From: an uncultured Mycoplasmatota bacterium
GTDB lineage: Bacteria > Bacillota_I > Bacilli_A > RF39 > UBA660
Length of the DNA: 13,041 bases
NCBI GenBank assembly: GCA_900549625.1
Contig: URPE01000028.1
Span: 1 to 13,041, forward strand
Reading direction: 5' to 3'
Of this stretch, positions 1 to 6,428 are shown in pieces (the first letter of the stretch is position 1; each line of letters begins with the position of its first letter). A program made the translations under genes and the position numbers. Under the pieces are notes generated by a model. The model saw only the letters and a list, made by a program, of their open reading frames with translations. It made no database searches and was not told the DNA's origin.

Positions 1-122
1 ACTGCTTTAACCTGCATTATAATACTTTCAATTACCATATTATCTAAATCACTTGTTCTAATTTTATGTGGTGTGCATTTGCTTGAAGTAGTTTTATAAT
101 TTCTACAATAAAAATTAGATGA
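1..122 (-). pseudogene. Large serine recombinase fragment (zinc-ribbon region), runs off left edge
   Basis: Reading the minus strand from about 122 leftwards gives a frame with FYCRNY, then SSKCTPHKIR, then SDLDNMVIE. This is the pattern of the recombinase zinc-ribbon domain and the segment after it in TndX/TnpX-type large serine recombinases: Y-x-C, later C-x-P-H-x-I-R, then a helix beginning D-L-D. Upstream of about 122 the frame stays open but becomes low-complexity and loses resemblance to the family, so the catalytic and DNA-binding domains are not encoded here. The frame continues past base 1, so the C-terminal part lies outside the window. Most likely a decayed remnant of an earlier integrative element; a partial gene is the alternative. 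Confidence 0.6.
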
Positions 123-189
123 ATTTATTATTGATATGAAAAACAAATATTTAAGACCAGATAAAGATGAGTGAATTTTGTCTGAATTA

Positions 190-218
190 TTGTAAAAAAA
201 TGAATTAAATGATATAAT
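190..218 (+). promoter_or_regulatory. Candidate promoter upstream of small frame at 246
   Basis: A perfect TATAAT at 213-218 is preceded, after a 17-bp spacer, by TTGTAA at 190-195, which matches four of six bases of the -35 consensus. A Shine-Dalgarno-like AGGAGAGG follows at 229-236, supporting a real transcription and translation start for the small frame after it. Confidence 0.45.
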
Positions 219-245
219 TATTACCGTTAGGAGAGGATAGTAAAG

Positions 246-440
246 TTATCAAATTTAGAGTGTTCAATATTAAAAGAATTAGATAGACAAAATATAAAAT
301 CAGATGTTATTTCAGTAGTAATGAATAGACTAGATACTAATGATAAGAAAAATGATTTTCTTTCATTTATGATTGATAACAGAAATGTCCTTATATCTTT
401 AAAAGATATTTTTAGTGAATTAAATTTAATTGCTAAATAG
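246..440 (+). pseudogene. 64-codon coding-like frame with no canonical start codon
   Basis: An open frame of 64 codons ends in TAG at 438-440 and would read LSNLECSILKELDRQ at its start and DIFSELNLIAK at its end. It looks like a small, mostly helical cytoplasmic protein; I do not recognise the family. A strong Shine-Dalgarno (229-236) and a TATAAT promoter precede it. Ribosome spacing puts the initiation codon at TTA (246-248), and no ATG, GTG or TTG lies between the in-frame stop upstream and that point. The first in-frame ATG is at 321, far from the ribosome binding site. Either the start codon has mutated, making this a fresh pseudogene, or initiation is non-canonical. Confidence 0.38.
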
Positions 441-494
441 TAATTTGTATAAGAAATTATATTAGTAAATGAAATAAATTTAATAAAAAATTAA

Positions 495-522
495 TTGTTT
501 TTGTATATATATATGTTATAAT
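495..522 (+). promoter_or_regulatory. Promoter of the carboxypeptidase-vanZ unit
   Basis: TATAAT at 517-522 carries an extended -10 (TG at 514-515) and is preceded by a weaker -35 TTGTTT at 495-500 with a 16-bp spacer. A ribosome binding site AAAGGAGA follows at 528-535, eight bases before the ATG at 544, so the leader is very short. Confidence 0.6.
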
Positions 523-543
523 ATGCTAAAGGAGAATTTATAA

Positions 544-1497
544 ATGAGAGGTTGTAATAAAAAGAAAAAAACAAAGTATATAGTAATAGTTTTTTTTGCA
601 ATAATAATACTTGGAAGATTTTTTATACCTTGGGCGATTGAACCAGAAAATTTTAGAGATACAAAAAATAAAATAAATAGTTTTATAAACAGATATACTA
701 TACCAGATTCATATAATGCAAAATCATTGATAGCGGTTGATCTTTCAAATAATAACGATTTTGTTTCTAAAAGAGCAAATGAACAACAAACTCCTGCAAG
801 TTTAGCTAAATTATTTGTTATTGACTATGCAACAACACTCGTTGATTTAGATGATGTAGTTTTGGCAAAAAATGAAGCAATTTCATTAACAAAACAAGGT
901 TCATCTGTTGCAAACATTAAAGAAAAGAAATATTATGTTAAAAATTTATTTGCTGCAATGTTAGTACCATCAGGGAATGATGCAGCCTATGTATTAGCTG
1001 ATTATTGTGGAGGTATTATATCTCCTAAAGCTACTACTAGCAAAGAGCGAATAGAAGTCTTTATGAAAAACTTGAATGAATATTTAAAACAAAATGATTA
1101 TAAGGATACTATTTTATATGATCCAAGTGGATTTGATACAGAAGCCCATACAACTGTATTAGACTTAGAAGAAGTTGTAATGGATTTATTAAAGAATGAA
1201 TGGTTTAAGGATATAGTTTCTCAAACTTCATATACAGCAACTTTACCAGATGGTAGCATGCAGACTTGGAAAAATACAAATACATTCCTTGATCCTACAT
1301 CAGAATATTATAACAAAAATGTAATTGGTGTAAAAACAGGTTCTTTATCTGATGATTTTAATTTAGTAGTATTATATAAAAAGCATGGAAAAGAATTTTT
1401 GATATGTAGTTTAGGTTCACAATCTAATTATTCACGATATGATGATGTTAATTATGTTTTAAAAACAATAGATGAATCAGATTATTTGAAAAAGTAA
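544..1497 (+). CDS. Serine D-alanyl-D-alanine carboxypeptidase-like protein (peptidase S11 family)
   Basis: A 317-residue protein with all three penicillin-binding active-site motifs of the S11 family in order: SxxK as SLAK at 86-89 (nucleophile Ser86, Lys89), SxN as SGN at 143-145, and KTG at 264-266. A short basic N-terminus followed by a hydrophobic segment (about 12-30) should act as an uncleaved signal anchor, placing the catalytic domain outside the membrane. The family removes the terminal D-Ala from peptidoglycan stem peptides. It is shorter than housekeeping DacA proteins, which carry an extra C-terminal beta domain and an amphipathic anchor; neither is evident here. The start is fixed by AAAGGAGA eight bases upstream. 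A vanZ-like gene follows 15 bases later and is probably cotranscribed. A class A beta-lactamase-like role is less likely given the KTG context and the partner. Confidence 0.88.
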   Translation: MRGCNKKKKTKYIVIVFFAIIILGRFFIPWAIEPENFRDTKNKINSFINRYTIPDSYNAKSLIAVDLSNNNDFVSKRANEQQTPASLAKLFVIDYATTLVDLDDVVLAKNEAISLTKQGSSVANIKEKKYYVKNLFAAMLVPSGNDAAYVLADYCGGIISPKATTSKERIEVFMKNLNEYLKQNDYKDTILYDPSGFDTEAHTTVLDLEEVVMDLLKNEWFKDIVSQTSYTATLPDGSMQTWKNTNTFLDPTSEYYNKNVIGVKTGSLSDDFNLVVLYKKHGKEFLICSLGSQSNYSRYDDVNYVLKTIDESDYLKK

Positions 1498-1512
1498 GTT
1501 AAAATAAAGGAG

Positions 1513-2133
1513 ATGATTATTATAGAAGTGATATATAGCATTTTATGTGCTGTTTTACCGTGTACTATTTACTTTACAGCAAGAAAAAGGAAAGGGTATC
1601 ATTTATCAATTTTAGCAATGCTAATTTTCGTTTTATATCTTTGGAAAGTATATGATTTAACTGGTGCAGGAGGTTTAACAAATATATTTTATGCACCAAA
1701 AGGTGGAGATAATACATCAATTATTCAAGCTAATATTAATCTCATCCCTTTTAACATCATAGAGAAAACTTTTTACTTAAATATTTTAATGCTTGTTCCT
1801 TTTGGATTTTTAGTTCCTTTTATTTGGAAGAACTATCGTAAATTTTATAAAACATTATTTTTAGGGGCAGGTTTTTCATTAATGATAGAAATATCTCAAT
1901 TAATCACGAACCGTACAACTGATGTCAATGATTTAATTGCTAATACAATGGGTGCATTAATCGGATATATTATTTGGCAAATAGTTTCATTATGTTTTGG
2001 AGAGCATTTAAAAAAGCCTGTAAAAGGTAAGAGTGATGTAATATGGTATATACTTTTAAGCTTTTTGGGTATGTTTTTCTTATATTATCCTTTTTGGTTT
2101 GCTTGGAATATTGAACCGCTTATTTTTCAATAA
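1513..2133 (+). CDS. VanZ-like family membrane protein
   Basis: A 206-residue hydrophobic protein with about five membrane segments (near 3-21, 30-48, 88-106, 115-132, 140-160) and a further one near 175-195. The VanZ family signature is visible: INLIPFN near 75-81, PFGFL at 96-100, Glu126 and Gln129 in the IEISQL stretch, Arg134, then DVNDLIANTMG (137-147). VanZ from Tn1546 gives low-level teicoplanin resistance by an unresolved mechanism; most homologues have no proven function. Pairing with a D,D-carboxypeptidase suggests a cell-wall role. The Shine-Dalgarno AAAGGAG (1506-1512) touches this ATG directly, so initiation may instead use a downstream codon such as ATT 1519 or GTG 1528, or depend on coupling to the upstream gene. 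The first few residues are therefore uncertain. Confidence 0.85.
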   Translation: MIIIEVIYSILCAVLPCTIYFTARKRKGYHLSILAMLIFVLYLWKVYDLTGAGGLTNIFYAPKGGDNTSIIQANINLIPFNIIEKTFYLNILMLVPFGFLVPFIWKNYRKFYKTLFLGAGFSLMIEISQLITNRTTDVNDLIANTMGALIGYIIWQIVSLCFGEHLKKPVKGKSDVIWYILLSFLGMFFLYYPFWFAWNIEPLIFQ

Positions 2134-2172
2134 AATAAATTTTCAAAACATATAAATTACAATTTATCGTTG

Positions 2173-2200
2173 AGATCAACTTTAATAGTTGATCTTTTTT
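2173..2200 (+). terminator. Rho-independent terminator after the vanZ-like gene
   Basis: AGATCAACT (2173-2181) pairs perfectly with AGTTGATCT (2187-2195) around a 5-base loop and is followed by a run of T. It ends the carboxypeptidase-vanZ transcript. Confidence 0.85.
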
Positions 2201-2211
2201 ACTTTTTATAA

Positions 2212-2463
2212 ATAGGATGATTTCATATATAAATATTAGTATATGTGAAAAAGCAGGATAAGAAACTTGTGCAACTATACTAAACTTTTCCTTATTTCAT
2301 AAGGGTTTAGTGTTACACAATACTGATTTCGTACTTACGAAATTCAACCTACGAGGTAGGTTGATATTAGGTTGATATGAAAGTTAAACCTTATAAAATA
2401 AAGCATTTAATATTTATTAAATCATCCTACTTGATTATTTTTTGTAAAATTTATAGGATGATT
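2212..2463. repeat. 11-bp direct repeat bracketing an intergenic hairpin cluster, with one internal inverted copy
   Basis: ATAGGATGATT occurs at 2212-2222 and again at 2453-2463 in the same orientation. A 10-base inverted copy (AATCATCCTA) lies at 2420-2429 and can pair with the right-hand copy. The interval between vanZ and the broken recombinase holds no gene. The repeats could be relics of an element end or a small non-autonomous insertion; I cannot tell which from one window. Confidence 0.5.
2267..2364. repeat. Three tandem inverted-repeat hairpins
   Basis: The first is a long imperfect palindrome: TTGTGCAAC (2267-2275) with GTTACACAA (2312-2320), ACTAAAC (2279-2285) with GTTTAGT (2305-2311), and CCTTAT (2290-2295) with ATAAGG (2299-2304). 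The second pairs ATTTCGT (2326-2332) with ACGAAAT (2337-2343). The third pairs TCAACCTAC (2344-2352) with GTAGGTTGA (2356-2364). A 10-base tandem repeat, AGGTTGATAT, overlaps the third at 2358 and recurs at 2369. There is no open frame here; this may be an attachment or terminus region, or a structured RNA. Confidence 0.6.
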
Positions 2464-2497
2464 AAAGACTAACATAATTTTGGCTATGTTAGTCTTT
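2464..2497. terminator. Bidirectional terminator-like hairpin at the 3' end of the broken recombinase
   Basis: AAAGACTAACATA (2464-2476) pairs perfectly over 13 bases with TATGTTAGTCTTT (2485-2497) around an 8-base loop. On the plus strand it is followed by a T-rich tract. On the minus strand it overlaps the stop codon of the recombinase remnant, so it would also end that transcript. Confidence 0.7.
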
Positions 2498-3857
2498 CTT
2501 TTTCTAATTTATCAAATAGTTTCTTATAAATTTCTTTCCCATCTTTATCTTTAAACATAGATAAGCCTAAAGTAATAACGCCTAATTTAAAATCATCTTT
2601 TTTTCTCTTATCTCCAATACCAATTAATCTAATTATTTTTTCAACATCGTTATTTTGAGTATAATTAAATCTATTTTCTTTTTCATCAATTTCACTTATA
2701 TAATAGTTTAATTTATAATCTCCAACATATTTTTCTAATCTTTTAAAATAATTTTCTGCTTCTTTCATAGTTTTAAGTTCATGATTTAGTTTTAGTGGTA
2801 TTCCATATTCATCTTCATACATATACACATTACAAGGTGTATTAAATTTATAGTGATTATATATCATATCCTCTAAATAATTTTTTCTAAATTCAATATT
2901 AGATATTTCAAATTTATTGTTTTTCTTTTCAATAGTTATATTATCAATATATTTACCAATTATTTTTTGTTTATCTTCTTTTGATTTATTAGACCAATTA
3001 TTTAAAACATCTGGGTTAGTATAAAATTCTATTTCTTGTATATCTTGTATAATTAATAAATCATTAAGGGTGAAACTTAAATCCTCATATTGTTTTTGTC
3101 CTTTTTGCCTTTTTTCTAAATCAGATTTTTGATATTCGATATGTTTTATTTCTTTATCAAAATCTTCTAGTTTTACAACACCTTTAATATAAGCTGTTTT
3201 AATTCTATCTAGTTGTTTATCTAAATCTTTAATTTCTTTTTTATAATCTTCTGTTTTATCTTCTAATTTTGATTTAATAAATGGCGTATAGTAATTATTA
3301 ATAAGGTCATCTTGTTTAGCAAGTTCTAACATAAATGCTTTTAATTCTTTTTCAATATCTATTTCATTGAAATAAGTTTTACAAGTATTACATTTATAGT
3401 AATAGTATTTTTTACCATTAGTTTTTGTAGTAGCATGACCACCTAGAAAATTACCACATTTAGAACATTTTAACTTATTAGTAAATAAATAAGTTGCTGT
3501 TCTTTCATAATGTCTAGCATTTCTTAATTTTTGATACTGACAACTTTCCCATTTTTCTTTTGAAACAATAGGTTCAATAACATTTTCATAATAAGTTGGG
3601 TGTTTTGTTCTTTTGCCATTTACATAATCGCCTTTATAAAGTTCATTAGATAATATCTTTTGTATTGTAGAATCGTACCAATTAGTTTTTCCTAATACTT
3701 TTTCTTTATTATAGATATTAGCAATTGCTTGATGACTTTTACCTTCTAAATATAAATCAAATATTCTAACTATTATATCTTTAGTTAGTGGATCAGGTAC
3801 TAACTTTTTGTTTTCTCTTTTAAAACCTAATCCAGTTCTATTAGGAATATGTCTACC
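2484..3857 (-). pseudogene. Large serine recombinase lacking its N-terminal catalytic domain
   Basis: The minus-strand frame is open for 457 codons from 3857 to the TAG at 2484. It begins abruptly at GRHIPNRTGLGFKREN, which is the start of the Recombinase DNA-binding domain. Next come a WYDSTIQKILSN stretch typical of that domain, a zinc ribbon (KCSKCGNFLGG and later YKCNTCKTYF, four cysteines) and a charged coiled-coil-rich C-terminal half of about 280 residues. The resolvase catalytic domain of about 150-170 residues with its nucleophilic serine is absent: the codon before is TAA, and the upstream reading no longer resembles a recombinase. The first ATG is at 3332, after the zinc ribbon, so no functional integrase can be made. 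It points leftwards, opposite to the intact recombinase at the right end. Probably the relic of a different element cut by rearrangement. Confidence 0.85.
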
Positions 3858-3866
3858 TTAGACATA
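3848..3866. repeat. 19-bp palindromic junction site where the recombinase gene is broken
   Basis: TATGTCTA (3848-3855) and TAGACATA (3859-3866) are perfect inverted repeats around the three bases CCT. Homology to the recombinase ends inside this site, at 3857. Short inverted repeats around a small core are typical of serine recombinase crossover sites, so it may be a hybrid attachment site or a deletion hotspot. Confidence 0.5.
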
Positions 3867-4001
3867 ATGACACCAACTAAAAAAGTGTTAGATTTAATAC
3901 ACTTTAAAGGGATTATTAACAATACAGTTTTTAATCTAAATTCAAAGCACTTTAATAAAAGTGATATAGGTTTTGATATTTATGTATCTGTTTTAAAATA
4001 A
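3849..4001 (+). pseudogene. Orphan 50-codon frame, probable 3' fragment of an unidentified gene
   Basis: The frame starts at an ATG inside the palindromic junction and ends in TAA at 3999-4001. After the junction it reads LDIMTPTKKVLDL and finishes FNKSDIGFDIYVSVLK, which looks like the final strands of a larger folded protein rather than a free-standing small protein. No ribosome binding site precedes the ATG, and that ATG is supplied by the palindrome. I do not recognise the family; a methyltransferase-like C-terminus is a guess. It is best seen as the 3' end of a gene truncated at the same breakpoint that removed the recombinase N-terminus. Confidence 0.4.
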
Positions 4002-4088
4002 AAAATAATTACTTCGTTCAAATAGATATTTAAATAAAACCTTAAAATAGTAAATAAGTATTATTAAATTTATAGATTAGCAGTTTTT

Positions 4089-4117
4089 AAGATATGTTTT
4101 AACGACATATCTTTTTA
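4089..4117 (+). other. Hairpin just upstream of the relaxase: candidate oriT element or terminator
   Basis: AAGATATGT (4089-4097) pairs perfectly with ACATATCTT (4105-4113) around a 7-base loop, followed by three more T. It lies 37 bases before the relaxase start, where MobV elements commonly carry oriT with an inverted repeat. I found no match to the classical MobV nick sequence, and the T-tract would also suit a weak terminator. The rest of 4002-4149 is AT-rich with no gene. Confidence 0.45.
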
Positions 4118-4149
4118 AATTGCTTAAAAATGAAAGGAGAAACGATATT

Positions 4150-5451
4150 ATGAATTTAAATTATGCAATATTTAGAAGTCAACCAATAATGACTACTCAC
4201 GATCTAGCACAAATAGGTTCTCATAATCAGAGAGAAAAACAGGCATATAACTCTAATCCTGATATTAAAGTTGAAGATAGTTTTAAAAATATAGAATTAG
4301 TACCTTTAAATAGCAAATATGTTAAAGGATTAAAAAAAATAACTAAAGAATATGAAAAACAACACAATGAAAAGCAAAAAACCGAAAGAAAAGAAAGACA
4401 AAGAAGTTATACTCAAATGCTTAATCAATCTAGAAATTGTGTAGCAGATGAATTATTATTTACAGCATCTCCAAAGTTCTTTGAAAATATGAGTAATGAA
4501 GATTTAATGAAATGGGCTAATTCTTGTATGGAATTTGTTTATGAAGATTTAGGTTATAAAAAAGAACAAGTTTTACACTCTACAATCCATCTAGATGAAA
4601 AAACGCCACATATTCATTGTGTAGTTGTACCACTAGTTAAGAAGTTTGATAAAAGGACTAATACTGAAAGATATACTATTTCTAAAAAACAATTTATTAA
4701 AGATAAAATCCATTTATCACAACTACAAGACAAATATCATGCAAGACTTACTGAAAAAGGATTTGATTTAGAAAGAGGTATTAAAGGTAGTGATGCAGAG
4801 CATTTAAAAACAAAAGAATTAAAGAAGGCAACTAAATATTATGAAAATAAATTTGAAGTTATTAACAAAAGTTTAGATAAAGCAATTAGTGATTTAGATG
4901 ATAAAATGCAATCTAATAAAAATCCTATATTTGATAAGGAATATGTAAAAGTTAAAAGAGAAACCTTTGATTCAATGAACAACGTAATTAAAGAAACAAA
5001 AAAAGCAATAGAATTTCAACCTAAATTAGAGCAATTATTTAATGAAGTTAATAACTTTACTAAAAGTCATCAAACATTAGAAAAGGAAAATAGCAATCTT
5101 AAACGTGAAGTTAAATCTCTTACTACAAGAAATCAAAATTTATCAGCTGAAAACAATAAATTAAGAAACTATATTGATGCTATATTAGAAGCAATAAAGA
5201 AATTCTTTAGAAAAATATTACAATTTGGTAATGAATATTCAAAAGAAGAAACAACTAATGAAGTTAAGGATTATTATGATAATAATGATTTTGATATGAA
5301 TGATGTAATTAAAATATCAAGAGGAACAACTAAACAAGATGAATTATTTGATTATGTTGATGCACCAGATTATTTAAAAACAAGAGTTAAAGATTATGAT
5401 GATTATGACAAAGACTATGATAAATCTGATGGATTTGATATGAGTAGATAA
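4150..5451 (+). CDS. mobV: MobV-family relaxase (Mob/Pre plasmid recombination protein)
   Basis: A 433-residue relaxase that would nick the element at oriT and lead the strand into a recipient through a helper's secretion system. The N-terminal motif NYAIFRSQPIMTTHDL and the central histidine motif HLDEKTPHIH (147-156), followed by CVVVPL, match the Mob_Pre domain; the histidines bind the metal. Residues about 215-340 are strongly charged and predicted coiled coil. The C-terminus is very acidic and rich in Asp and Tyr. A further in-frame ATG lies ten codons upstream, but AAAGGAGA at 4133-4140, nine bases before 4150, selects this start. It is plus-strand, upstream of an unknown 130-aa gene. 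No coupling protein or other conjugation genes are present, so the element is mobilizable rather than self-transmissible. Confidence 0.95.
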   Translation: MNLNYAIFRSQPIMTTHDLAQIGSHNQREKQAYNSNPDIKVEDSFKNIELVPLNSKYVKGLKKITKEYEKQHNEKQKTERKERQRSYTQMLNQSRNCVADELLFTASPKFFENMSNEDLMKWANSCMEFVYEDLGYKKEQVLHSTIHLDEKTPHIHCVVVPLVKKFDKRTNTERYTISKKQFIKDKIHLSQLQDKYHARLTEKGFDLERGIKGSDAEHLKTKELKKATKYYENKFEVINKSLDKAISDLDDKMQSNKNPIFDKEYVKVKRETFDSMNNVIKETKKAIEFQPKLEQLFNEVNNFTKSHQTLEKENSNLKREVKSLTTRNQNLSAENNKLRNYIDAILEAIKKFFRKILQFGNEYSKEETTNEVKDYYDNNDFDMNDVIKISRGTTKQDELFDYVDAPDYLKTRVKDYDDYDKDYDKSDGFDMSR

Positions 5452-5514
5452 AAATAATAATAATACTCTTGATTTTTTTAATTGTTAGAGTGATAAATAA
5501 AAAGACAAGAAAAT

Positions 5515-5606
5515 GAGATTAAACACTATTTAACCGATTATATTGGGGTTTTAAGGTAAAGTTTAATCTCTTATCTGTTCTTTAAAATGAAGTGCCTTAA
5601 ACGGCA
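5515..5606 (+). promoter_or_regulatory. Structured leader between the relaxase and the 130-aa gene
   Basis: GAGATTAAAC (5515-5524) pairs perfectly over ten bases with GTTTAATCTC (5561-5570), enclosing a smaller AACC/GGTT stem (5532-5535 with 5547-5550). A second hairpin, TGCC (5593-5596) with GGCA (5603-5606), sits just before the ribosome binding site AAAGGTGG (5613-5620). The spacing suggests an RNA that modulates translation of the next gene. The family is unknown. Confidence 0.45.
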
Positions 5607-5627
5607 AATTAGAAAGGTGGTAGTTTT

Positions 5628-6020
5628 ATGCTATTAGATAGTAATACAGAAAGGGTTATGAATTTAGTTGATATGGTTAATGATTTAAAAGGTATTGATA
5701 GAATAAGATTGGCAATACATCTACTTGAAGAACATTATTTTTCTACTAAATATAGTGAAAGTTTTATTAAATTACTAAAAGAAGTGTTAGAAATATTAGA
5801 TTCTAATTCTAAAAAAGTAATAACTAACTTTGCTAAATATAAAAATTTATTATTTATTTCAGCAAAGTATATGGAATTATCATTATGCGAAAAGAAAAAA
5901 TTTTCAGTAGAAATGTTGTTTAATATTTTTCAATATGATTTTAAAAATGAAGAAATTAACAATAAAATTAATCAAGAACTAAATGTATATGATTATTGTT
6001 ATTCGTTAAATGTATTATAA
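5628..6020 (+). CDS. Hypothetical helical protein, 130 aa
   Basis: I do not recognise this protein. It has 130 residues, is predicted almost wholly alpha-helical, has no signal peptide or membrane segment, and is rich in Lys, Asn, Leu and Ile. Stretches such as DRIRLAIHLLEEHYF and FIKLLKEVLEILDSN look like packed amphipathic helices. The start is supported by AAAGGTGG seven bases upstream. It follows the relaxase by 176 bases of structured leader and ends at a strong terminator, so it may be made from the mobilization transcript or from its own leader. The neighbouring minus-strand unit converges on it. A mobilization accessory or helper-interaction role is possible but nothing in the sequence proves it. 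Confidence 0.7.
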   Translation: MLLDSNTERVMNLVDMVNDLKGIDRIRLAIHLLEEHYFSTKYSESFIKLLKEVLEILDSNSKKVITNFAKYKNLLFISAKYMELSLCEKKKFSVEMLFNIFQYDFKNEEINNKINQELNVYDYCYSLNVL

Positions 6021-6060
6021 AAGCGAGAGTATGTTTTTTTAAACACATCCTCGCTTTTTT
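6019..6060. terminator. Bidirectional terminator between convergent genes
   Basis: AAAAGCGAG (6019-6027) pairs with CTCGCTTTT (6050-6058), with additional weaker pairing inside, and a T-run follows on the plus strand. On the minus strand the same stem is followed by TTTT. It separates the 130-aa gene from the ClpX-like unit. Confidence 0.85.
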
Positions 6061-6070
6061 GTTTGCTTTT

Positions 6071-6427
6071 TTATTGATAATCACTTAGTAAAGGAAATTC
6101 AGCATAGTTTTGAAGATAAGCATTTATTCCATCAACTAAATTTATATAATTATTTCTACCTTCTTCAATATTGCTATTTTTTAATACTTCTAAATAATCT
6201 TTATAAACTATTGTTACTATTTCCTTATTATCACTATTAACTAGCATAATATTATATAATCTATTAAGTTCATCATTAATAGTTTTGTAATCAGAAATTT
6301 TACCCTCAAGCATTGCAGCTTCTCTTGCTTTTTCAAGACTAATTTGTGAATATTTATTAACTATTTCATTTGCAACAAGATTAATTCTATCATCTTCTAA
6401 TAAATTACCATTATATTCAAAATCCAT
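6071..6427 (-). CDS. Hypothetical 118-aa partner of the ClpX-like ATPase
   Basis: An acidic, probably all-helical cytoplasmic protein of 118 residues that I cannot assign to a family. Its ATG follows the stop codon of the ClpX-like gene by a single base, and its ribosome binding site (GGAAGAGG) lies within the last codons of that gene, so the two are translationally coupled. It contains a repeated-looking pattern of short helices (EKAREAAMLEGKISDY, then INDELNRLYNIML) and ends LLSDYQ. Such coupling points to a functional pair, for example an adaptor, substrate or inhibitor of the unfoldase; this is inference from arrangement only. The convergent terminator lies 11 bases downstream of its stop. 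Confidence 0.75.
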   Translation of the reverse strand: MDFEYNGNLLEDDRINLVANEIVNKYSQISLEKAREAAMLEGKISDYKTINDELNRLYNIMLVNSDNKEIVTIVYKDYLEVLKNSNIEEGRNNYINLVDGINAYLQNYAEFPLLSDYQ

Positions 6428-6428
6428 A

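Noticed and set aside
2267..2377. CRISPR-like repeat array
   Set aside because: The repeats are hairpins of different sequence plus one short tandem duplication, with no regular spacers and no cas genes.
2484..3332. A 282-aa protein starting at the ATG at 3332
   Set aside because: The open frame continues to 3857 with recombinase and zinc-ribbon homology, so the ATG is internal to a truncated recombinase.
4002..4149. Classical MobV nick site
   Set aside because: I could not find the conserved MobV oriT core; only an inverted repeat of uncertain role is present.
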